Shown one piece after another: positions 1 to 5,892 of a stretch of DNA of 6,051 bases. The notes under the pieces were generated by a model. It did not search any database. It was not told the DNA's origin and saw nothing but the letters and a program-made list of their open reading frames with translations. Position 1 is the first letter of the stretch. The number at the start of each line of letters is the position of its first letter. Origin of the DNA: Ramlibacter sp. (GTDB lineage Bacteria; Pseudomonadota; Gammaproteobacteria; Burkholderiales; Burkholderiaceae); NCBI GenBank assembly GCA_014376915.1, contig JACMQP010000122.1, positions 1-6,051 of the forward strand. The letters are read 5' to 3'. The position numbers were made by a program, and so were the translations under genes.

Positions 1-339
1 GCGGCGCAGAGCCTTTCGGATCTGCTCGAAGCGACAGGGCACGTCGTCCGGATGGCCCACGATGGCCTGGATGCGCTCGAAGTCCTGCAGGACTTCCGGC
101 CTGACCTTGTGCTGCTGGACATCGGTTTGCCCGGACTCACCGGTCTGGAAGTGGCAAAGCGAATTCGCGAGCTTCCTGAGCGCGGGGATATCGTGCTGGC
201 AGCGATGACGGGCTATGGGCAGGAGACGGACCGCCAACGCTCGAAGGACGCAGGCTTCGATCACCATTTGGTCAAGCCCGCCGACTTCGGCGCGGTTGAG
301 AAAATCCTGGAAACTGTTTCCCGGATCAGAAACCGTTAG
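1..339 (+). CDS. Response-regulator receiver (REC) domain, C-terminal part, 5' truncated
   Basis: The reading frame is open from base 1, so the gene starts upstream of the window; 112 residues are visible. The phosphoacceptor is Asp40 of the visible part (codon 118-120) in the motif LLDIGLPG. The switch Thr70 lies in AAMTGYG and the conserved Lys92 in HHLVKP (codon 274-276). Only the first strand and its acidic pair are missing. The motif style GYGQE-DRQRS-AGFDHHLVKP is, from memory, typical of receiver domains at the end of hybrid sensor histidine kinases, although a stand-alone regulator is equally possible. No output domain follows: the gene stops a few residues after the last helix. It runs convergently into the minus-strand operon and overlaps its last gene by 14 bp. 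The domain call is firm; the full architecture is unknown. Confidence 0.93.
   Translation, partial: AAQSLSDLLEATGHVVRMAHDGLDALEVLQDFRPDLVLLDIGLPGLTGLEVAKRIRELPERGDIVLAAMTGYGQETDRQRSKDAGFDHHLVKPADFGAVEKILETVSRIRNR
301..325 (-). terminator. Probable intrinsic terminator of the minus-strand operon
   Basis: Read on the minus strand, the TGA of the hydrolase (328-326) is followed at once by TCC-G-GGAAA-CAG-TTTCC-A-GGA and then TTTT. This gives a 3+5 bp stem with one G/A mismatch, a 3-nt loop and a short T-tract. Position directly after the last stop codon supports the call; modest stem GC and only four T residues weaken it. On the plus strand the same dyad is not followed by T residues, so it should not end the receiver transcript. 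The dyad lies inside the receiver coding region. Confidence 0.5.
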
Positions 340-1214
340 GCCCGCTGCCTTCCCCTTTCGGGACCCCGAGCCAGTCGACGATGAGCCGCGACACCTCGGC
401 TGGTTTCTCGCGATGCAGGAAATGGCCGGCCCCGGCCACAAGCTGGTAGCTGTATTCGCCACAAAAATACTTCGCCTGATCGGTCATGAGCTCGGCGCGA
501 AGGTCGTCGCTGCCGCACAGTGCAAGCGTCGGAACGGCGATCGGCCGGTCCATGGTCGCGCGCAGCGCGTCGAGCCGCGGATCGCCCTTGAGCGGATCCA
601 GCATGGCCCGGTAATACCCCAGTGTTGCCGACAGAACGCCTGGCTCGCCGAGCATTGCCTTGATGCTGGCCAGGTGCGCCGCGTCCTCATGCCCCGGCGA
701 GGTCCAGTAGCTCCAGAGGTAGTCGATAAAGGCAAAGTTATTCGCGACCAGCGCCTTCTCCGGCAGCTCGGGCAACTGGAAGAACCACCAGTGAAACGAG
801 CGGTGGATGTGCTTTGCATCCAGCATGCTCCTGGCAACTTGCGCCGGGTGCGGAACCGCCATCACCACCGCCCGGCTGACCAGTTCCGGGAACGCAGAGC
901 ACGGCATACGACACGATCGCTCCCCAGTCCTGGCCGACCAGGTGCACCGGCTTGCCGCCGCCCAGTGCCTCGATCAACGCGGCGATATCCGTCGCCAGCG
1001 TGGCCTTGTCATAAAAGCCATCGGCAGGAATTCCGGTCGGATGGTAGCCACGCATGAAGGGGGCGACCGCGCGGTAACCGGCGCCGGCCAGTGCCGAAAG
1101 CTGATGGTCCCAGGTGTGCGCAGTGTCCGGAAAACCGTGAAGCAAGATAACCAGCGGACCGGTGCCTTGCTCGAGATAGGCGAAATCCAGCCCGTTCGCG
1201 CGGAGATGATTCAT
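326..1214 (-). pseudogene. Alpha/beta hydrolase, epoxide-hydrolase-like, disrupted by a frameshift near 891-896
   Basis: Two minus-strand frames together form one hydrolase of about 296 residues, a normal family length. The N-terminal half starts at 1214 with MNHLRANGLDFAYLEQG, preceded by GGAAGG. It carries the oxyanion motif HGFPD (26-30) and nucleophile Asp96 in VGQDWGA. The C-terminal half, in another frame and ending at 326, carries tyrosines YY (about 201-202) in the cap region, the likely acid Asp238 in CGSDD and His265 in GAGHFLHRE. An Asp nucleophile followed by Trp-Gly, with HGFPD, points to epoxide hydrolases or related dehalogenases. The frames meet at TGCGTTC; restoring TGCGCGTTC gives SYAVLCAFPEL, the spacing expected for the family, so loss of one GC pair is the simplest explanation. 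Unrepaired, the N-terminal frame ends at 738 after 158 residues and lacks the acid and His. It may be a true pseudogene or a sequencing error. Confidence 0.85.
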
Positions 1215-1231
1215 TGGTCCTTCCGGTCCCT

Positions 1232-1254
1232 GGCTCGAGGGGAAGCCTCGGGCC
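1232..1254 (-). repeat. Intergenic inverted repeat between the SDR and hydrolase genes
   Basis: In the 53-bp gap, the minus strand reads GGC-C-CGAGG-CTTCC-CCTCG-A-GCC. This is an 8-bp stem with one C/A mismatch and a 5-nt loop, about 13 nt after the SDR stop. No T-tract follows, so it is not a standard terminator. It could be an mRNA-stability or attenuation hairpin, or chance in GC-rich DNA. It is the only sizeable intergenic space in the operon. Confidence 0.35.
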
Positions 1255-1267
1255 ACCTGGACGATTG

Positions 1268-2176
1268 TTACCGTGCCGCCCGCAGCGCCGCCTTCAACTG
1301 GGTGCCGATCTCCGGCCGCGCGATGAAGGGGTCGGGCGGATTTTGGGCCTGGACGATGGCTTCCATCCGGCTCTGGACGTTGGCCAGCGCGTTGGGGTGG
1401 CTGAAGATGTAGAACTGGTCGGCGGCGATCGCATCGAACACTTTCTGCGCGACTTCGGCGGCGGTGATCTTGCCCGAGCCGACGGCCTTGTCGCTCATCG
1501 CCTGGCCGATCATCTGGCTGCGGGTCGGCTTCTCGTCGGCCATCTCGCCGGGCCGGTTGCGATGGCTCTGGCTGATGCCGGTGGGAACGAAGTACGGGCA
1601 CAGCACGCTGGCGCCGACCTGGTCGCTGACCAGCCGCAGGTCCTGGTACAGCGTCTCGGTGAGGCTGACCACCGCGTGCTTGCTGACGTTGTAGATACCC
1701 ATGTTGGGCGGCGTCAGCAGGCCGGCCATGCTCGCCGTGTTGACGATGTGACCGCGCCATGACGGGTCGTTCTTCGCCGCCTCCAGCATCATCGGCGTGA
1801 ACAGCCGCACGCCGTGGATGACGCCCCAGAGGTTGACGCCCAGCACCCATTCCCAGTCCTTGACCGAGTTCTCCCAGACCAGGCCGCCGGAGCCGACGCC
1901 GGCGTTGTTGAAGACGAAATGCGGCGTGCCGAAGCGCTCCTTGACCGCCTGCGCCAGCGCTTCCATCTGCTGCGCGTTCGAGACGTCGACCTTGCGTGCC
2001 AGCACCTGCGCGCCGGCGGCTTTGATCTCCGCCTCGGCCTTGTCGAGCGCGTCCTGCTGCACGTCGACCAGCACCAGGTTCATCCCCAGCGTTGCGCCGA
2101 TGCGCGCGCACTCCAGGCCGAAGCCCGAACCCGCGCCAGTGAGGACGGCTGTCTTGCCCTTGAAGTCCTGGATCAT
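1268..2176 (-). CDS. Short-chain dehydrogenase/reductase (SDR), probably NAD-dependent
   Basis: A 302-residue classical SDR, expected to be a cytosolic oxidoreductase acting on an alcohol or ketone. The Rossmann glycine motif TGAGSGFG is at residues 13-20, with Asp38 at the end of the second strand (LVLVDV), which usually indicates NAD rather than NADP. Further motifs are DV at 64-65, NNAG at 90-93, Asn115 in GVNLWG, catalytic Ser149 in NTASMAG and YNVSK at 162-166, so the Asn-Ser-Tyr-Lys tetrad is complete. The roughly 50-residue tail beyond the core is longer than in minimal 250-residue SDRs. The ATG overlaps the GST stop as ATGA, which implies translational coupling; a GAAGG sequence lies about 10 nt upstream of the ATG. 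The substrate cannot be assigned. Coupling to a GST makes a glutathione-conjugated or lipophilic alcohol an attractive but unproven idea. Confidence 0.93.
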   Translation of the reverse strand: MIQDFKGKTAVLTGAGSGFGLECARIGATLGMNLVLVDVQQDALDKAEAEIKAAGAQVLARKVDVSNAQQMEALAQAVKERFGTPHFVFNNAGVGSGGLVWENSVKDWEWVLGVNLWGVIHGVRLFTPMMLEAAKNDPSWRGHIVNTASMAGLLTPPNMGIYNVSKHAVVSLTETLYQDLRLVSDQVGASVLCPYFVPTGISQSHRNRPGEMADEKPTRSQMIGQAMSDKAVGSGKITAAEVAQKVFDAIAADQFYIFSHPNALANVQSRMEAIVQAQNPPDPFIARPEIGTQLKAALRAAR

Positions 2177-3129
2177 GTTGCGTCTGCCTTCTTCAATACG
2201 TAGCCGATGCGGGGGAAGTGGACATGCACGGTGCCGGCGCGCGGATCGGTCCGGCGCAGCGTGTAGTGGGTTCGCGTGGCGGCGATCAGGTCGCCCTCGG
2301 TCGGCTCGGGGCCGAAGCTTTCCGACGTGAGGGTGACCCGGCTGCCCAGCGGGATGCCGTGGTCGTCCTGGAACGCGCTGTCGATCAGCAGGTTGCTGCC
2401 GGCCTCGTGCGGATCGGCCTTGCGGGCGATCTCCAAAGCGTCCGCGGCGCTGAATCTCTCCGGCCGGCCCTGGCCCAGCGCCTGCATGCGGTCCATCCAT
2501 TCGACCACTGCAGGAGTGATGTCGAGGATCTCTGCCAGTACCGGGACCCGCGTGCGGGTGAACCACAGCGGATGGTAGGCGGCGAAATCGGCGATGCAGG
2601 GCTCGAGGCCGAACAGGAAGTCGTGCTCCTCCGCCATGTGCGCGATCCGCCGCAGGTAGGAGCGGTAGGCCGACGTGGCATCGGCCGGCCGCAACCGCGT
2701 CATGTTGACGGCCATCGCCTTGCGGTCCTCGCCAAAGGCCTTCGCGGCTTCGGGCGGCGCCTCCGCGAACATGTGGGCCGCGCCTTTGGGCTGCAGGTTG
2801 TAGGCCATGGCGGCCCAGAACAGGGTGCCGTCGGCCCACTGCGCGAACACCCGCGACACGCCCTTGAGGTGGGCCGGATACAGCGGCGGCTCGGGCTGCA
2901 CGTGCTCCAGCACGTCGCAGATCAGCGCGCTGTCGCAATAGATGTCGGCGCCGACCTGCAAGACCGGCGTCTTGCGGTAGCCGCCGGTCAGCGCCACCAT
3001 GTCGGGCTTGGGCATGATCCGCGGGATGTAGACCGACTTCCACGCCAGCTTCTTGCGGCCCAGGATCAGCCGGATCTTCTCGGAGAACGGCGACGTGTCG
3101 TAGTGGTGCAGGATCAGTTCGGTCGGCAT
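2173..3129 (-). CDS. Glutathione S-transferase family protein with a C-terminal extension
   Basis: A 318-residue protein; ordinary bacterial GSTs have about 200-230. Residues 1-80 form the thioredoxin-like domain: LILHHYDTSPFSEKIR gives candidate catalytic Ser13 or Ser16, Pro55 in KTPVLQVG is the conserved cis-Pro, and DSALICDVLE (66-75) is the gamma-glutamyl binding segment. Residues about 95-215 are the helical domain, with CIADFAAYHPLWF carrying the conserved Asp181 N-cap. Residues about 240-318 form an additional region predicted mainly beta-stranded by eye (SRVTLTSESFG, THYTLRRTD, TVHVHFPRIGYVL), which I cannot assign to a named domain. I chose the ATG at 3129 because MPTELILHHYD is the natural GST beginning and GGAG lies 5 nt upstream; a longer frame upstream is only read-through into the preceding gene. 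It lies 16 bp after the acyl-CoA dehydrogenase and its stop overlaps the SDR start. Confidence 0.92.
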   Translation of the reverse strand: MPTELILHHYDTSPFSEKIRLILGRKKLAWKSVYIPRIMPKPDMVALTGGYRKTPVLQVGADIYCDSALICDVLEHVQPEPPLYPAHLKGVSRVFAQWADGTLFWAAMAYNLQPKGAAHMFAEAPPEAAKAFGEDRKAMAVNMTRLRPADATSAYRSYLRRIAHMAEEHDFLFGLEPCIADFAAYHPLWFTRTRVPVLAEILDITPAVVEWMDRMQALGQGRPERFSAADALEIARKADPHEAGSNLLIDSAFQDDHGIPLGSRVTLTSESFGPEPTEGDLIAATRTHYTLRRTDPRAGTVHVHFPRIGYVLKKADAT

Positions 3130-3145
3130 GGAGTCTCCGTTGCGG

Positions 3146-4843
3146 TCAGCGCGGCATGGCCCGCGCGATGATGGTGTCGAAATCGGTCTGGGCGCCCAGG
3201 GCGCCGAAGACTGGCCCCCACGCGCCGCCCGGCGGCGCGTTCGGCATCCAGCCACCCAGGCGCGAGTCGCAGAAGGCAGCAAAGACGGCCGCCGGCGCGC
3301 TCTGGTGCAGCAGCGCTGCCTGCACCGCCAGCGCCACGTCCTGGGCCAGCCCGCGCGCTTCGACTTCGGTGGCCATCTGCTCCACCCGGGCCGGCAGCGC
3401 GGCGACGATCCGGTCGAGCGCCGCGTGCGCGCCTTTGGCCGGCGCCAGTTCGTGCGCGAGCGCAGCGCCGGCCCGGGCCTTGCGCAGGGCTCGCAGCAGG
3501 TCCAGTGCCATGATGTTGCCGGCGCCTTCCCAGATCGAGTTGACCGGCATCTCGCGGTAGATCCGGGCCATGATGCCCTCGCCGCCCTCCTCCACGTAGC
3601 CGTTGCCGCCCAGGCACTCCATGGCCTCCTGCGCGAAATGGCTGCCGCGCTTGCAGATCCAGAATTTCGCGACTGGCGTCAGCAGCCGCGCCATCGCGGC
3701 CTCGTGCGCGTCGCCGGTGTTGTCGAAAGCGCGCGCCAGCCGGATCGCCAGCGCGGTGGATGCTTCCGATTCCAGCGCCAGGTCGGCCAGTACGTTGCGC
3801 ATCAGCGGCTGGTCCAGCAGTCTTTTCCCGAAGGCTTCGCGCTGCGCCGTGTGGTTCAGCGCGATCGCCAGCGCCTGGCGCATCAGCCCGCTGGTGCCGA
3901 GCGCGCAATCGAGCCGGGTCATGGTGCCCATCTCCAGGATCTGCGGCACGCCGCGGCCCTCCTCGCCGACTAGCCAGGCCGCCGCCTCCTGGAACTCCAC
4001 CTCGGAGCTGGCGTTGGCCTTGTTGCCCAGCTTGTCCTTCAGGCGCTGGATCTGGAGCGCGTTGCGGCTGCCGTCCGGCAGGATGCGCGGCAGGAAGAAG
4101 CACGACAGGCCCGCCGGCGCCTGCGCCAGCACCAGGAAGGCGTCGCACATCGGCGCCGACAGGAACCACTTGTGGCCCGTGATCCGAAAGCGCTGGCCCC
4201 AGCCGTCGCTTCCGTCGGCCACCGCCTGCGTGGTGTTGGCGCGCACGTCCGAGCCGCCCTGCTTTTCGGTCATGCCCATGCCCATCGTCAGGCCCGGCTT
4301 GTCGCACCAGAGCTTGTGCGCCGGATCGTAGGCGCGGCTGGCCAGCTTCGGCCCCCAGTCGGCATAGATCGCAGCATTGCGCCGCAAAGCCGGAGTGACG
4401 GCGTAGGTCATCGAGATCGGGCACAGGATCGACGGCTCGAGTTCGGTGAACAGCATGAAGCCGGCGGCGCGCAGCACATGCGCATTTGCTCCCTCCCCCG
4501 CCGGGTGAGCGTTGGGGTGGGAGCTCGCCCACGGCGTCCCATGCAACCCCGCCTCCGTTGCCGCCGCCATCAGCACGTGGTAGCTCGGATGGAATTCCAC
4601 CTCGTCGACCCGATGGCCGAAGCGATCGTGGCTGCGCAGCTGCGGCGTGTGGACGTTGGCCAGGCGCGCATGGGTCTGCATCGCTTCGGTGCCGAGCGTC
4701 GCACCCAGCGCCGCGAGCGGGGCGGTGTCCAGCGTCGGCGCGTTGAACTTCAGCGCATCGCGCAGGGCCCGGTTGCCCTCGAACAGGTTGTAGCCCGCCA
4801 GCGGCGCCGGCTGGTTGAACACTTCGTGCGTGACATCAGCCAT
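3146..4843 (-). CDS. AidB-type acyl-CoA dehydrogenase family flavoprotein
   Basis: A 565-residue protein collinear with E. coli AidB (541 residues, from memory): VFNQPAPLAGYNLFEGN near the start, RLANVHTPQL, EVEFHPSYHVLM, CPISMTYAVTP, GMGMTEKQGGSDV (188-200), GHKWFLSAP, LSCFFLPR, RLKDKLGNKANAS, TRLDCALG, QPLMRNVLADLALE, AKFWICKRG, AMECLGGNGY and REMPVNSIWEGAGNIM. Glu439 in the last motif is the candidate active-site glutamate. AidB is an FAD protein of the adaptive response to alkylation and binds DNA through its C-terminal region; relatives elsewhere have unknown or catabolic roles. The setting, between a desaturase and a GST with no visible DNA-repair gene, favours a metabolic role. The ATG at 4843 has GGAGG 4 nt upstream and overlaps the desaturase end by 8 bp. 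Two segments look inserted relative to family members I remember: about residues 107-119 and 533-541. Confidence 0.92.
   Translation of the reverse strand: MADVTHEVFNQPAPLAGYNLFEGNRALRDALKFNAPTLDTAPLAALGATLGTEAMQTHARLANVHTPQLRSHDRFGHRVDEVEFHPSYHVLMAAATEAGLHGTPWASSHPNAHPAGEGANAHVLRAAGFMLFTELEPSILCPISMTYAVTPALRRNAAIYADWGPKLASRAYDPAHKLWCDKPGLTMGMGMTEKQGGSDVRANTTQAVADGSDGWGQRFRITGHKWFLSAPMCDAFLVLAQAPAGLSCFFLPRILPDGSRNALQIQRLKDKLGNKANASSEVEFQEAAAWLVGEEGRGVPQILEMGTMTRLDCALGTSGLMRQALAIALNHTAQREAFGKRLLDQPLMRNVLADLALESEASTALAIRLARAFDNTGDAHEAAMARLLTPVAKFWICKRGSHFAQEAMECLGGNGYVEEGGEGIMARIYREMPVNSIWEGAGNIMALDLLRALRKARAGAALAHELAPAKGAHAALDRIVAALPARVEQMATEVEARGLAQDVALAVQAALLHQSAPAAVFAAFCDSRLGGWMPNAPPGGAWGPVFGALGAQTDFDTIIARAMPR
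3220..3240. repeat. Perfect 10-bp inverted repeat with a 1-nt spacer inside the acyl-CoA dehydrogenase gene
   Basis: The plus strand reads ACGCGCCGCC, one C, then GGCGGCGCGT, which is the exact reverse complement. On the coding strand it encodes the stretch NAPPGGAW at residues about 535-542, in frame. Related proteins, as I recall them, pass almost directly from SRLGG to a W-G-x-x-FG segment, so these residues look additional. It could be a hairpin-forming insertion or a GC-rich coincidence. Confidence 0.6.
4488..4524. repeat. In-frame palindromic repeat-like element inside the acyl-CoA dehydrogenase gene
   Basis: Plus-strand arms GCTCCCTCCCC (4488-4498) and GGGGTGGGAGC (4514-4524) are inverted repeats with one mismatch around a 15-nt centre. 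On the minus strand it reads CTCCCACCCCAACGCTCACC and continues with GGCGGGGGAGGGAGC. This closely resembles the CCTCACCCCAACCCTCTCCC-type dispersed intergenic repeat seen in many GC-rich proteobacterial genomes (from memory). It encodes roughly SSHPNAHPAGEGA (residues 107-119), where E. coli AidB is about eight residues shorter. The reading frame is kept. Confidence 0.6.
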
Positions 4844-5876
4844 CGGTCCTCCGATCGGCAAAGACGGTCCGCCAGGTCGCGCCCAATTCGCGCACCTCCG
4901 CGCCTTGCAGCGCGCCCTTGCGCTGCAGGACTGCGTGCAGCGCGGGCAGGTGGTAGTGCGGCACTGCCGGATAGAGGTGGTGCTCCAGGTGGTAGTTGAC
5001 GTGGTGCGGAAACAGCAGGACGCGCGCCGCCCAGCCGGCCAGCGACCCGCCGGTGACATTGCTGCGGGCCGCCGTGAGCGGCGAGCTCAGGTCGTGCACC
5101 GCGCCGTGCTCGAAGATGGCGCGCAGCCGCAAGATCGGCTGCAGCACCGTGAGCAGCGGCAACAGCCACAGCACGGCGTACATCGCGAGGCCCTGCCAGC
5201 CGCCCGCCGCCAGCGCCAGCAGCGGCGCCGCGAGATGAAAGCCGGCCACCACCCAGCGGTCGGTGCGGGCCGCAGCGCGCAGTGCGGGCGAGGTGTCGTC
5301 CAGCGGCCGGATCACCCGCCGGGTGTCGTCGTTGATGGCCGGCGCGCCGAAGAAATAGGCGTAGGTCTTCCACGCGTTCAGGGCCAGCAGGTCGCGGACC
5401 AGTTTGTTCGCCAGGTAGGCACGGCCGCGCGGATAGCCGCCATGGATCGCGGTGTCGGGGTCGTCTTCGGTGTAGAGGTTGTTGTGGTGCAGCCGGTGCG
5501 TCACCCGGTAGGTGCACATCGAAACACCGCCGATGGTGCCCAGCATCCGGCCGACGATGTCATTGGCGCGGCGATCGGCGAACAGCCGGTAGTGCGCGGC
5601 TTCATGCGCAAGGATGAACAGGCCATGCTGGCAGACGCCGATCACCAGCACGCTCAGGACGACCCAGGCACTGGGCCAGGTGGCGATCGCCAGCGCCAGT
5701 GCGGCGGCGATCAGGCCCAGGGTCTGGCCGATCGCCAGCAGCGACCGGGCGCTGGAGAGCTGCGTCAGCGGCAGCAGTTCCGCCGGCGCGAGCAGGCGGC
5801 GGGCCCGCGCGTTGCGCGACCCGGGGCTGCGCAGGTCGTCGCGGAACTCCTCGCCGGTGCGGCTGTGGCGGGCCAA
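4836..5876 (-). CDS. Membrane-bound fatty acid desaturase family protein (non-heme di-iron)
   Basis: A 346-residue integral membrane protein with the three histidine boxes of the desaturase/hydroxylase superfamily: HEAAH (91-95), HRLHH (127-131) and HLEHH (296-300) within PHHVNYHLEHHLYP. An extra EHGAVHD (256-262) supplies the usual additional ligand region. Hydrophobic segments at about 46-67, 70-90 and 208-249 fit a four-helix membrane core with both termini cytoplasmic. These proteins use O2 and an electron donor to desaturate, and in some members hydroxylate or otherwise oxidise, lipid chains; the substrate here is unknown. The start is TTG at 5876: no in-frame ATG precedes it before the upstream gene, GGGGAG lies 6 nt upstream, and the next Met is beyond residue 100. 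It follows the upstream oxidoreductase by 16 bp and overlaps the next gene by 8 bp. No electron-transfer partner is visible in the window. Confidence 0.93.
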   Translation of the reverse strand: MARHSRTGEEFRDDLRSPGSRNARARRLLAPAELLPLTQLSSARSLLAIGQTLGLIAAALALAIATWPSAWVVLSVLVIGVCQHGLFILAHEAAHYRLFADRRANDIVGRMLGTIGGVSMCTYRVTHRLHHNNLYTEDDPDTAIHGGYPRGRAYLANKLVRDLLALNAWKTYAYFFGAPAINDDTRRVIRPLDDTSPALRAAARTDRWVVAGFHLAAPLLALAAGGWQGLAMYAVLWLLPLLTVLQPILRLRAIFEHGAVHDLSSPLTAARSNVTGGSLAGWAARVLLFPHHVNYHLEHHLYPAVPHYHLPALHAVLQRKGALQGAEVRELGATWRTVFADRRTDG

Positions 5877-5882
5877 GCGCTG

Positions 5883-5888
5883 CTCCCC
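5883..5888 (-). promoter_or_regulatory. Ribosome binding site supporting the TTG start of the desaturase
   Basis: GGGGAG on the minus strand is followed by a 6-nt spacer (CAGCGC) and TTG at 5876. The site lies in the 16-bp gap after the upstream stop codon, which decides in favour of this rare start over any other codon nearby. Confidence 0.65.
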
Positions 5889-5892
5889 GGCT

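Noticed and set aside
738..894. Frame-1 continuation of the hydrolase after the frameshift as a genuine C-terminus
   Set aside because: The residues after SYAVLC become Gly/Ala/Pro-rich and unlike hydrolases, whereas the other frame restores all expected motifs.
891..907. Programmed ribosomal frameshift as the explanation of the split hydrolase
   Set aside because: A forward shift by one base would be needed, and the site shows no rare-codon pause, stop codon or stimulatory structure; the restored protein would also be one residue short of family spacing. A lost GC pair is simpler.
2218..3171. Long open plus-strand frame of 317 codons opposite the GST
   Set aside because: Arg/Gly/His-rich shadow typical of GC-rich DNA; the minus strand has clear GST motifs and junction signals, and the plus-strand product shows no recognisable motif.
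3190..3205. Two GGCGCC hexamers near the acyl-CoA dehydrogenase end that could pair
   Set aside because: Short self-palindromes encoding ordinary Gly-Ala-Leu-Gly-Ala; expected by chance in such GC-rich coding sequence.
3130..3282. Upstream extension of the GST start into the preceding gene
   Set aside because: The added residues are Arg/Ala-rich, derive from an out-of-frame reading of the acyl-CoA dehydrogenase end and bypass a good ribosome binding site for the ATG at 3129.
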